Positions 26,888 through 35,228 of a stretch of DNA of 59,885 bases are shown here, in pieces (the stretch's first letter is position 1; the number at the start of each line of letters is the position of its first letter). Source of the DNA: Lachnospiraceae bacterium. Lineage in GTDB: Bacteria > Bacillota > Clostridia > Lachnospirales > Lachnospiraceae. Position numbers and translations under genes: made by a program. Location of the stretch: positions 1-59,885 of the forward strand of contig JAFOVD010000056.1 of NCBI GenBank assembly GCA_017392525.1. Reading direction: 5' to 3'. Below the pieces are notes generated by a model. That model was not told where the DNA came from. It saw only the letters and a list, made by a program, of their open reading frames with translations, and ran no database searches.

Positions 26888-27134
26888 AGTTTAAGGCCTG
26901 CTGAATAGCTTTTGCCAACTGGTCTGCGCAAGATGTGTTCTTGAATCCACAGATATTTCCATTAAGTATTTCGGCTACATGTGCTGCGTCCTGCCCCTCG
27001 ACCAATCTGCCGATGGCCTTGAGGTTGCCGTCACAGCCGCCTTCAAATTTCAGATTGTAAACTTTGCCGTCCTCTAAATCGAAGCTGATATGTCTACTAC
27101 ATACACCCTTTGGTGTGAAGTCTACTTTGCTCAT
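26886..27134 (-). CDS. TSCPD-domain protein (TIGR03905-type)
   Basis: An 82-residue protein with the TSCPD pattern: GVCSRHISF, FEGGCDGNLKAIGRLVEGQ and NTSCADQLAKAIQQAL, with four cysteines spread along the chain. Free-standing members of this family have no established role; the domain also occurs at the end of some ribonucleotide reductases. It is the last gene of the metal-efflux operon, 12 bases after the P-type ATPase, with AGGAGG before the start, so a metal- or thiol-related role is a reasonable guess. Confidence 0.82.
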   Translation of the reverse strand: MSKVDFTPKGVCSRHISFDLEDGKVYNLKFEGGCDGNLKAIGRLVEGQDAAHVAEILNGNICGFKNTSCADQLAKAIQQALN

Positions 27135-27146
27135 TTAGAAATCCTC

Positions 27147-29039
27147 CTAATGATACTTTGATATAAACATACAACGCATTGCATTCAGTACGGCGATAAT
27201 CATGACTCCAACATCGGCAAAAATTGCTGCCCACATATTGGCAATACCTACGGCTCCAAGGAGAAGACATAGGAGTTTTATTCCGATGGCAAACCAAGTG
27301 TTTTCTTTTACGATACGAAGACATTTCTTGGAAATACGGATGGCGGTGGCGAGTTTAAGTGGATCATCATCCATAAGAACGATATCTGCCGCTTCAATGG
27401 CAGCATCAGATCCAAGAGCGCCCATGGCCACACCAATGTCTGCTCGGGAAAGCACCGGTGCATCATTGATACCGTCGCCGACAAAAGCTAGTATATCATA
27501 AGGATTCTTTTTCTGCGAGAGGAAGGACTCCACTTTAGAAACTTTATCCTGAGGAAGAAGTTCACTGTAAACCTGGTCAATATGAAGCGCATCAGAAACG
27601 TAATCTGCTACTTTTTTAGTGTCTCCGGTAAGCATAATGGTTTGATTGACTCCGCAACGCTTAAGAGCCTGAATCGCTTCGCTACTATGAGCTTTGATTA
27701 TATCGGAAATAACGATGTGTCCCTGGTATTTGCCGTCAAGGGCTACATGGACTACGGTTCCGATGTGCGTACTGCAATCGTGCCAGTCAGCTCCGATGGA
27801 ATCCATCATCTTAGCATTTCCCACATGAACGATATGACCGTTTACTGTGGCTTTAATTCCGTGACCGGCTATTTCTTCGATATTTTCAACGCTACAGTTA
27901 TCAGCCTCATCGCCGTAAGCATGTTTTAGTGACATGGCAATAGGATGTTTACTGTATCTTTCCACATGGGCAGCGAGGTGTAACAGTTCACGAGCGTCCA
28001 GTTCGGATGGGTGAATGGCTGTTACTTCGAAGACACCCTGGGTAAGTGTACCGGTTTTGTCAAATACTACAGTTTTGGTTTTGGATAGAATCTCCAGGTA
28101 GTTGGATCCCTTTACCAGGATACCCTGGGTACTTGCTGAACCGATGCCGGCGAAGAAGCTCAGTGGTATGCTGACTACAAGAGCACAAGGACAACTGATA
28201 ACAAGGAAGGTAAGGGCTCGATATAACCAGGTTCCAAAAGTTATTTCGTTGGTTGTGAAATACAGGATAACAGGTGGCAGAATGGCAAGCGCCATTGCTG
28301 CGTATACTACAGCTGGAGTATATACTCTGGCGAATTTTGTAATGAAATTCTCAGAGTGTGATTTTCGGGAACTGGCGTCTTCAATGAGTTCCATAATCTT
28401 GGAGGCTGTGGATTCGCCGAATTCTCTGGTGGTTTTGATTTTTAGCAATCCATTCAGATTAATACAACCTGAGATTACTTCATCATCCACCTTTACATCT
28501 CTAGGTACAGACTCCCCTGTAAGAGCAGCTGTATCCAGCGAGGAAGTTCCGTCAATAACAATGCCGTCAATTGGAATCTTCTCCCCGGGCTGTACGACGA
28601 TGATGGAGCCGATTTCTACATCATCCGGATCTACCTGCTGAAGCTGTCCGTTTTCAACTTCGATATTGGCATAATCAGGGCAGATATTCATAAGGTCAGA
28701 AATATTGCGTCGACTCTTGCCGACAGCGTAACTCTGGAACCACTCACCTATCTGATAAAACAGCATAACGGCAATGGCTTCGGTATAGTCGCCATCCTCA
28801 TAAATGGCCAGAGCCATGGCTCCGATTGTAGCAACCGCCATCAGAAAATATTCATCAAAAGGCTGTCGATTTCGGATACCTTTACCTGCTTTTAAAACTA
28901 CGTCATATCCTACTACAAGGTACGGGATCAGATATCCGATAAAACGAATCCATCCGGTAATTGGAAGGAAATGTAGAATAATTAGAAGGACGGAAGCTAT
29001 GATAATTCGAATTAAATTTTTCTTCTGCTTCTTATTCAT
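27147..29039 (-). CDS. P1B-type ATPase, zinc/cadmium exporter (ZntA/CadA-like)
   Basis: A 630-residue heavy-metal pump. It shows the actuator motif TGES, the membrane metal site SCPCAL, phosphorylation site DKTGTLT, an HP motif (SKHPIA) and hinge GDGINDAP. In the last helices Lys in KLLCLLLG and Asp in FADVGV match the P1B-2 (zinc/cadmium/lead) subgroup. The usual N-terminal metal-binding domain is missing and is instead encoded by the separate gene just upstream (13-base gap). The start has AGGAGG. An ArsR-family repressor faces the operon. Confidence 0.94.
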   Translation of the reverse strand: MNKKQKKNLIRIIIASVLLIILHFLPITGWIRFIGYLIPYLVVGYDVVLKAGKGIRNRQPFDEYFLMAVATIGAMALAIYEDGDYTEAIAVMLFYQIGEWFQSYAVGKSRRNISDLMNICPDYANIEVENGQLQQVDPDDVEIGSIIVVQPGEKIPIDGIVIDGTSSLDTAALTGESVPRDVKVDDEVISGCINLNGLLKIKTTREFGESTASKIMELIEDASSRKSHSENFITKFARVYTPAVVYAAMALAILPPVILYFTTNEITFGTWLYRALTFLVISCPCALVVSIPLSFFAGIGSASTQGILVKGSNYLEILSKTKTVVFDKTGTLTQGVFEVTAIHPSELDARELLHLAAHVERYSKHPIAMSLKHAYGDEADNCSVENIEEIAGHGIKATVNGHIVHVGNAKMMDSIGADWHDCSTHIGTVVHVALDGKYQGHIVISDIIKAHSSEAIQALKRCGVNQTIMLTGDTKKVADYVSDALHIDQVYSELLPQDKVSKVESFLSQKKNPYDILAFVGDGINDAPVLSRADIGVAMGALGSDAAIEAADIVLMDDDPLKLATAIRISKKCLRIVKENTWFAIGIKLLCLLLGAVGIANMWAAIFADVGVMIIAVLNAMRCMFISKYH

Positions 29040-29052
29040 AGAACTCTCCTCC

Positions 29053-29274
29053 TTAGTTGAAGAAGATTTCGCAATCGTCCTCTACCTTTTTGCAGGCTGT
29101 TAAAACTCTTGGCATAACTTCCTGTGGATCTGCACCTTCTTCAAATTCCACTTTCATCTTCAGTGCCATGAAATTAACTGTGGCATCTAAAACACCTGCA
29201 GTAGCCTTGGCAGCTTCTTCCATCTTAGCGGCACAGTTTGCACAATCAACATCAATCTTGTAACTTTTCTTCAT
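29053..29274 (-). CDS. Heavy-metal-associated (HMA) domain protein, metal donor for the ATPase
   Basis: A 73-residue ferredoxin-like HMA domain. The metal site DCANCA (CxxC, near residues 11-14) follows the first strand, and the fold pattern VLDATVNFMALKMKVEF is typical. It probably hands zinc or cadmium to the P-type ATPase encoded next, replacing that protein's missing N-terminal domain. First gene of the operon; GAGG precedes the start. Confidence 0.88.
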   Translation of the reverse strand: MKKSYKIDVDCANCAAKMEEAAKATAGVLDATVNFMALKMKVEFEEGADPQEVMPRVLTACKKVEDDCEIFFN

Positions 29275-29329
29275 AATTTTTACCTCGCTTTTCTTATATA
29301 AATGGTTATTTGTAGTACTATTTCAAATT

Positions 29330-29355
29330 AACGATTAAGCAAATGTTTAATTGTT
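29330..29355 (-). promoter_or_regulatory. ArsR/SmtB-family operator (12-2-12)
   Basis: AACGATTAAGCA and TGTTTAATTGTT around AA: an imperfect palindrome with 10 of 12 pairs matching, the architecture bound by SmtB/CzrA regulators. It sits on the expected start site of the efflux operon promoter. Confidence 0.8.
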
Positions 29356-29361
29356 ATCTTC

Positions 29362-29390
29362 ATCTTACTCTCTTGCAGGATTGATGTCAA
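29362..29390 (-). promoter_or_regulatory. Promoter of the HMA/P-type ATPase/TSCPD operon
   Basis: Minus-strand TTGACA (29390-29385), 17-base spacer, TAAGAT (29367-29362). Confidence 0.85.
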
Positions 29391-29401
29391 TAGATTAGTA
29401 T
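29373..29401 (+). promoter_or_regulatory. Promoter of the ArsR-family gene
   Basis: TTGCAG (29373-29378), 17-base spacer, TAGTAT (29396-29401). It overlaps the opposite promoter, so polymerases compete over the same DNA. Confidence 0.6.
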
Positions 29402-29432
29402 AGGGTTTAGAAAAAAATTTTGGAGTATAGAT

Positions 29433-29804
29433 ATGTCAGAAAATAGAAATGTTACGCTCCCACATGATCATGGGGAAGAGAATATAGAAGAACTGCTCTC
29501 TCATATTCCGGAAGAGGGCGTGATTATCAATGTTTCCGCGGCCATGAAGCAGCTTGGTGATCCAAGTAGATTAAGAATCTTCTGGCTTCTTTGCCATGCG
29601 GAAGAATGTGTAATTAATATTGCTGCTGCTGTCGGTATGACCAGCCCCGCAGTTTCTCATCATTTGAAGCTGTTAAAGTCTGCAGGTCTGATTGTTTCAA
29701 GACGAGAGGGCAAGGAGATGTATTATAAGGCGGCAGATACAGAACTGGTAAACAGTTTACATCTGATTATCGAAAAAGTAGGCGAAATCACTTGTCCATA
29801 TTAA
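29433..29804 (+). CDS. ArsR/SmtB-family metal-responsive repressor
   Basis: A 123-residue winged-helix protein: QLGDPSRLRIFWLL, then EECVINIAAAVGMTSPAVSHHLKLL (helix-turn-helix) and a beta wing SRREGKEMYYKA. Possible metal ligands are an N-terminal HDH, Cys in EECVIN, and Asp and His in the last helix (DTELVNSLHLII), closest to the alpha-5 site of zinc sensors, plus a C-terminal CPY. Metal binding would release the efflux promoter. It diverges from that operon and a second likely site lies at the ZIP gene. Confidence 0.92.
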   Translation: MSENRNVTLPHDHGEENIEELLSHIPEEGVIINVSAAMKQLGDPSRLRIFWLLCHAEECVINIAAAVGMTSPAVSHHLKLLKSAGLIVSRREGKEMYYKAADTELVNSLHLIIEKVGEITCPY

Positions 29805-29821
29805 TGACAGGTGATTTCGCC
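29781..29821 (+). terminator. Hairpin overlapping the end of the ArsR-family gene
   Basis: GGCGAAATCACTTG (29781-29794) pairs with CAGGTGATTTCGCC (29808-29821) with one U-G wobble; the left arm is coding sequence. A broken T-rich tract follows. Confidence 0.7.
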
Positions 29822-29828
29822 TATTATA

Positions 29829-30914
29829 TTATTCAATGATTTCAATTTCTTTAGAATAGTGATTTAGTATTTCATGTCCATCTTCAGTTACAAGGACAAG
29901 ATCTTCGATTCGAACACCGATATTGGCCTGTGGATAGTAGATGCCAGGCTCGATGGAGTGGACGATGCCCGGTTTTTCCGGATTATGGTTGGTATAAGAT
30001 ACATCACCATATTCGTGGTCCTCGATTCCGATGAAATGACCAAGACGATGTGTGAAATATTCACCGTATCCGCCGTCGGAAATAATGTCACGTGCCATCT
30101 GATCGATGGAACCGATAATAACGCCGGGCTTAACCATTTCCAGACAATCTTCATTGGCCTTACGAACCAGATTGTAGATTCTCTTCTGCTCTTCAGTTGG
30201 TGCACCTTTGTAGAAGAAGGTACGAGTCATATCGGAACAGTAATTCCGGTAGACGCCACCTACATCAAACAGTACACAATCCCCTTCCGTAAGAGCTGTC
30301 TGATCCGGCATGTGATGTGGATCCGCAGCATTTTTGCCAAAGGCAACAATTGGGTCAAATGAATATCCGGAGGCGCCGTGGGCCTTGTAGATATCCAGCA
30401 TCTGGTCTGCAATCTCCAACTCAGTGATTCCTGGTTGAACGAGTTTCTTGAATTCTTCCATGCAGGCGTCATTGATACGTGATGACTCGCGCATAATTTC
30501 AATCTCCAGGGCATCTTTGGCTGCTCTGGTTTCATCAATGGCTATGGACCCGTTGATGAATCCTTTGGCTACGCCCTGTTCCATCATTGGAAGCAGGAAA
30601 CGTGCCGGGAGAATCTTATCGACTCCAAGTTTTTCCTCGGAATTTATGTGGTTTTTCAGGATAGGGATAATATCATCGGTATCTGTGAAATATACCTTGG
30701 ATACACCTATTTCCTCCTCAAATTGAAACAGCGCATTGATAAACATAATTGGTGTTTTTCCTGTGCTGATATATAATCCGAAAAAGCGTTCACCGGGATG
30801 AATCCACTTACCTGTAAGCCAGAAAATGGCAACAGGGTCAGAGATTAACATCTGGTTTAATCCACGCTCCTTCATTTCCTTAATAACTCGATCTACTCTT
30901 GTTTGTGATAACAT
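29829..30914 (-). CDS. Xaa-Pro aminopeptidase / M24-family metallopeptidase
   Basis: A 361-residue protein with a creatinase-like N-terminal domain (residues 1-~130) and a pita-bread catalytic domain. Metal ligands are visible: Asp in LFDVGGVYRNYCSDMTR (two Asp), His in HRLGHFIG, Glu in SIEPGIYYP and Glu in VRIEDLVLV. The family removes N-terminal residues before proline in peptides. The start at 30914 is followed by a standard LSQTRVDRVIKEM. It is transcribed in the same direction as the asparaginase gene upstream and may belong to that operon. Confidence 0.9.
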   Translation of the reverse strand: MLSQTRVDRVIKEMKERGLNQMLISDPVAIFWLTGKWIHPGERFFGLYISTGKTPIMFINALFQFEEEIGVSKVYFTDTDDIIPILKNHINSEEKLGVDKILPARFLLPMMEQGVAKGFINGSIAIDETRAAKDALEIEIMRESSRINDACMEEFKKLVQPGITELEIADQMLDIYKAHGASGYSFDPIVAFGKNAADPHHMPDQTALTEGDCVLFDVGGVYRNYCSDMTRTFFYKGAPTEEQKRIYNLVRKANEDCLEMVKPGVIIGSIDQMARDIISDGGYGEYFTHRLGHFIGIEDHEYGDVSYTNHNPEKPGIVHSIEPGIYYPQANIGVRIEDLVLVTEDGHEILNHYSKEIEIIE

Positions 30915-30958
30915 GGTAAACTCCTTTTAAGCAGATATAATATAAAACATCATACAAA

Positions 30959-31957
30959 TTATAGTATATTGACCTCGCCGCATAGGCTGACATTGAAGTA
31001 ATCGCGGATTTGCTTTGGATCCTTTGTTTTGCCAAGAACCCACATAAGTTTGGTGATGGCAGCTTCTGATGTCATATCATATGCCTGTAATACACCTGAT
31101 TCCAAAGCTCTCTGCCCTGTTTCGTATACGGAGAGATTGCTGCCCTCATAACGGACCTGCGTTCCTACGACTACAGTCATGCCATCTTCTACCAGTTCCT
31201 GCAATACGCCGGAAATATCATGATTTACAAATGGCAAACCACCAAGACCGTAGGCTTCGATATAAAGACCCTCATATCCCATTTCACGAATGGAGCGAAG
31301 CATAGAACGATGAATACCTGGAAACATCTTCAGCATAAAAACGTTATTGGAAAAGTTATTCTCCAAATGGAAAATATCACTTTTTACCGGCACAACCTGC
31401 TTATTAATCTCCATGCCAAGGGAGCTAATCTGAGCTACATTCGGGCAGTTGATACTGTCAAATGCATCAAATGACATAGATCGAACCTTGGAGGTTCGAC
31501 AACCAAGCATAACTTTTCGATTAAATGCTGTGTAAACGCCTGGAATTCCGGATGCGGCCATATGAATAGCGCAACGACAGTTCTCCATGGCATCGGCAAT
31601 TGGATTGGCCATGGAAAGCTGAGAACCGGTGATAACAACCGGGATATCGATATTTTGAAGCATAAAAGAAAGCATGGAAGATGTATATGCCATAGTATCA
31701 GTACCGTGAATTACAACTATTCCATCATATTCATCTTTGAGTGATGCTATCTTTTCAGCAAGTAGCGCCCAATCTTCCGGAAATATATTGGCGCTATCCA
31801 AAGAGAACAGATCCATCATTGACAGATCTGTACCCTGAGAAACCATATGTAACTGTTTCTGTAAGTTCTCTGCAGTCAGTCCCGGAGCCAGTCCATTGTC
31901 CTTCATTACGGAGGAAAGAGTGCCACCGGTATTTAAAATCATAATTTTTTTATTCAT
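30959..31957 (-). CDS. ansA: Type I L-asparaginase
   Basis: A 332-residue cytosolic-type asparaginase. The first catalytic Thr is in LNTGGTLSS and the second triad in HGTDTMAYTS, both expected motifs; later segments GMEINKQVVPV and EAYGLGGLPF are typical. It splits asparagine to aspartate and ammonia. The start at 31957 is preferred (AGGA six bases upstream); another ATG at 31972 overlaps the acylphosphatase stop, so translation may be coupled. Confidence 0.92.
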   Translation of the reverse strand: MNKKIMILNTGGTLSSVMKDNGLAPGLTAENLQKQLHMVSQGTDLSMMDLFSLDSANIFPEDWALLAEKIASLKDEYDGIVVIHGTDTMAYTSSMLSFMLQNIDIPVVITGSQLSMANPIADAMENCRCAIHMAASGIPGVYTAFNRKVMLGCRTSKVRSMSFDAFDSINCPNVAQISSLGMEINKQVVPVKSDIFHLENNFSNNVFMLKMFPGIHRSMLRSIREMGYEGLYIEAYGLGGLPFVNHDISGVLQELVEDGMTVVVGTQVRYEGSNLSVYETGQRALESGVLQAYDMTSEAAITKLMWVLGKTKDPKQIRDYFNVSLCGEVNIL

Positions 31958-31965
31958 TTGTGTTC

Positions 31966-32238
31966 CTACCATACTTGAAAGCCAGATTCATTGTCCTTTA
32001 ATGGCATAATGCGGATATCCATATTTTCAATCCGTATGAAATGATCATGATCCAATTCATAAATCAGTTGATTAATACGGGATTCTTCTCCTTGAAATTC
32101 CGCCTTTACAGAGCCATCGCTCTCGTTGAATGCAAAACCGGTGAGCCCGGTTTCCGTTGCAGTCATTTTACATCTCCAACGAAACCCCACGCCTTGCACG
32201 CGGCCATAAAATTGTACCCCTACTCTTTTTACTGCCAT
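31966..32238 (-). CDS. acyP: Acylphosphatase
   Basis: A 90-residue protein with the acylphosphatase signature YGRVQGVGFR (catalytic Arg) and the second motif GFAFNESDGSV, whose Asn is catalytic. It hydrolyses acyl phosphates. Its stop overlaps the first possible start of the asparaginase gene, indicating cotranscription. The N-terminus MAVKRVGVQF fits the family length. Confidence 0.92.
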   Translation of the reverse strand: MAVKRVGVQFYGRVQGVGFRWRCKMTATETGLTGFAFNESDGSVKAEFQGEESRINQLIYELDHDHFIRIENMDIRIMPLKDNESGFQVW

Positions 32239-32301
32239 AGTTTTTATATCCTTCTTCCTAGTATTCTAAAATGATAGCACACCCACATCGCCTATTCCAT
32301 A

Positions 32302-32946
32302 CTAAATTCTGGCAGAACTCTCGATTTCTTCGATTTCCACGCGAACATTTCGAAAACATTCGAGAATTTTGGGGGAGAACATACCACATTGTCCGGAAAC
32401 AATCATGTGAAATGCTTCTTCTTTGGTGTGAGCAGGTTCGTAGACATTTTCATGGAGGAGATTGTCATAGACATCCGCAATGGAAACAAGCTGAGCGGAA
32501 ATCGGAATATTGTCTCCCACCAGTTTATCCGGATATCCACTGCCGTCAAAGCGCTCATGATGGTGCTTGCAAATGTCCAGAGCGGCGGTCTGGTATCTGT
32601 CATCCCAAAAGCCCTTGAGCTGTGCAAGCAGACTACATCCTCGGTTTGTGTGACTCTTTAGCATATCGTATTCCATGGAGTTTAAGGCTACCGGTTTCTT
32701 TAGGATTTCGTCCGGAATCATAATCTTGCCAATATCATGTAGGTAGGAAGCAATGACATAGACATCGATATCTTCCTCTGTCAGATTGTATTTTGGATAT
32801 AGTTTTACAAATTCGTAACCTATGACTCTGACAATTTCTCCCACGTTGCGGATATGATTAGTTCTGTCCAGATTTCGCATCTCAATAATAGTTCCGAGAA
32901 ACTGCATAATCTGATATATTTTGTTGTCCTTGGCTTCATCTTTCAT
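32302..32946 (-). CDS. HD-GYP phosphodiesterase-like protein
   Basis: A 214-residue protein that is almost all HD-GYP domain: HDIGK at about residue 72, then HHERFDGSGYPDKL, which contains the GYP triplet, and SIADVYDNLL. Such enzymes break cyclic di-GMP. There is no receiver or sensory domain, so its control must come from partners; it lies 15 bases downstream of the DUF342 protein gene. Confidence 0.88.
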   Translation of the reverse strand: MKDEAKDNKIYQIMQFLGTIIEMRNLDRTNHIRNVGEIVRVIGYEFVKLYPKYNLTEEDIDVYVIASYLHDIGKIMIPDEILKKPVALNSMEYDMLKSHTNRGCSLLAQLKGFWDDRYQTAALDICKHHHERFDGSGYPDKLVGDNIPISAQLVSIADVYDNLLHENVYEPAHTKEEAFHMIVSGQCGMFSPKILECFRNVRVEIEEIESSARI

Positions 32947-32961
32947 AATTATTTACCCCAA

Positions 32962-35142
32962 TTAGCTTTCATTTCTGGAAACAGTAATTCTACCGTTGAT
33001 TTTACAGATGTTGATATCATTTGCGTAGGATGCATTCATCAGCATATCTTCGATTTGTATGCTGACGCCTTCATGGATGGCACCATGAATGATTACCTTT
33101 GCATTACGGACGGCATACATCTCCTGGTCAAGTTTCATCTCAGCCTCATTGAGCTTCTGCATCTCGAGATTTTTGGTATAGATTGCGTTTTCCAGTTTCT
33201 GGTATAACTCCAAATTGTGATAAACCTCCGGAGAATACCGGATATGGAACTTCTCCATGCCTCGCTGCAAAAGTAAAAGTTCCTTTCGAACGCGGTCATC
33301 CGCCATAAGGAGGCGTCTGGTTTTTTCATTCATTTTATTTGTCGGGCCGATTCGTATTCGGGTTAGAGTTCCGGCGGCATTGCCAAGAGTTGTACAGTTG
33401 ATACCGCATTGACTCTCTAAATATCCACCGATAATGGATCCTTTGGTGCCCATGATTTCAGTGGTTCCCTCAATTTCCGCGTTGACTTCCATGCAGTAAT
33501 TTGTTTGGAAATTTCCCTTGCTATGAATCTTCACTGCTTCACAGTAACCGGAGGCAATATTTCCACGTGCATTTAGTTCTCCACGGTGCTTTCCGTGAAT
33601 TCCCTTCTTTAGATAGATGTTCCTACCGGCATTCAATACGGCTGCTTCCACGTTACCATCAACGATAATATCTTCCGTTGCATTGATTGTTACGCCGTCA
33701 CCTACGTCTCCGGTGACGTAGACATTTCCCTGGAAATTAACATTTCCTGTGGCTAGTGTGACGGTGGGATAAACCACCATCTTGATAACGTTTAATTCAG
33801 AGTTTTCTTCATAGTATTGAACACATCCATCCATGAGGGATTGATAGGTCTTGCCGTCAGGCAGGAGAATGACACCTTTGCCATGCAGTTTTTTCATCTC
33901 TTTTCCACGTTTGGCAGGCAGAGTTTCTCCAAATATATTGTAACCACTGCTACCATCTTCTGCCGGGCAGTAGACAGCCAGTTTTTCTCCCTTTTTTACA
34001 ATATGAAAGAGCTTTTCATGAAATAAATCCAGGGCGCCATCATTTCCCGATTTTGCTCCGATGGATTTTGGATCAAAAGCAAAGTGATAGAAACCATCTC
34101 GTCCTGTTTTGGCCGGCCTTCCGTTAGCAATAATATAGGGAGCTCCAATCTTATGTTCTGAAACGATGGTATCAAGCATAGCATTGGAAATGCCTGCAAC
34201 GATACCATTTTCCTTGAGTAAATTCCGAATTTTGGTTTTGGTACGTCCATAGAGCTGACCAAGGAGGGTAAAGGTTGCCTGCATACCATCTTCAGAAATT
34301 TCGATTTTAAAATTTGTTGAGGAAATAGATTTCTGTATATTGCTGCCGGCGATATCCATAGTTTCCAAAAGAGCTACTCTCATGTCATGCATATCGTGCT
34401 CTGTATACATGAGATTGTTGTAGGCACTTACATTGAGACCATCCGCCAGACCAAGTCTGATTTCGCGCATTTGCCGCCAGTTGTACAGGTGATTGGAAAA
34501 CTTGGAAACGTCAAGCTGCTCCAGAAGCCCCAAGCGAATCTCTCGCATCTGTTGCCAGTTATATTCCGGTTTGGCATAAAGGGTGACATCTACAAAATCC
34601 TCCATTCCCAGGCGAATTTCGTGAATAGATGCAGCACGAAATTCCGGACGAAGATAAGGGTCCATAATGATGCCAACTTCTCTTGCAAGTCGGATCTCCT
34701 CCAGCTGGTAAGAGTCATAACCTTTTTCAATATAGGAATTTAAATCAATGCCCAAAGAATAGGCAAGACGTATCTGTTCAAGGGTTTTCCAGTCAAGATT
34801 CTTCTGTCGTCCAAGGTCGATACCTTCGGCCAGTCCCAGACGAATCTCATGCATGATTTTATATGGTATATCGGGATTTGCGTATCTAGAAATGGGCAAA
34901 CCAAATTCAAGCCCCAGACGGATTTCTTCCATCTGAAACCAGTCGTATTCATGACGAGCGTATTTTGAAACATCAAGACCCTTTTCTAATCCAATGCGAA
35001 TAGCCTCCATTTTAAGAGGCATAAATTCCGGGTCTGCGTAGATTGAGACATCCAACCCCTCTTCGAGACCGATACGAATTTCCTCCATCTGGTCTTCATC
35101 GAAGCGGCTGTAGTCTATCATTGATTCCATCGTATTTTTCAT
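32962..35142 (-). CDS. FapA-family (DUF342) protein with N-terminal tandem repeats
   Basis: A 726-residue protein. Residues ~10-265 hold ten tandem repeats of about 26 residues with core QMxEIRLGLExGLDVSxYA, degenerate in the last copy. After that comes a DUF342/FapA-like region with repeated Gly and Asn strands suggesting a beta-helix (YVTGDVGDGVTINATEDIIV onwards), then a C-terminal helical part. FapA proteins are thought to form surface or cell-division associated structures; the function here is unknown. Encoded upstream of the HD-GYP gene, so probably coexpressed. Confidence 0.8.
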   Translation of the reverse strand: MKNTMESMIDYSRFDEDQMEEIRIGLEEGLDVSIYADPEFMPLKMEAIRIGLEKGLDVSKYARHEYDWFQMEEIRLGLEFGLPISRYANPDIPYKIMHEIRLGLAEGIDLGRQKNLDWKTLEQIRLAYSLGIDLNSYIEKGYDSYQLEEIRLAREVGIIMDPYLRPEFRAASIHEIRLGMEDFVDVTLYAKPEYNWQQMREIRLGLLEQLDVSKFSNHLYNWRQMREIRLGLADGLNVSAYNNLMYTEHDMHDMRVALLETMDIAGSNIQKSISSTNFKIEISEDGMQATFTLLGQLYGRTKTKIRNLLKENGIVAGISNAMLDTIVSEHKIGAPYIIANGRPAKTGRDGFYHFAFDPKSIGAKSGNDGALDLFHEKLFHIVKKGEKLAVYCPAEDGSSGYNIFGETLPAKRGKEMKKLHGKGVILLPDGKTYQSLMDGCVQYYEENSELNVIKMVVYPTVTLATGNVNFQGNVYVTGDVGDGVTINATEDIIVDGNVEAAVLNAGRNIYLKKGIHGKHRGELNARGNIASGYCEAVKIHSKGNFQTNYCMEVNAEIEGTTEIMGTKGSIIGGYLESQCGINCTTLGNAAGTLTRIRIGPTNKMNEKTRRLLMADDRVRKELLLLQRGMEKFHIRYSPEVYHNLELYQKLENAIYTKNLEMQKLNEAEMKLDQEMYAVRNAKVIIHGAIHEGVSIQIEDMLMNASYANDINICKINGRITVSRNES

Positions 35143-35228
35143 ATACTCATTCTCCCAATGTATATGGAAACAATAATGCTACTATCTTTTAATTATAGCG
35201 AAAAAAAGCGATAAAAACAAATAAACCC

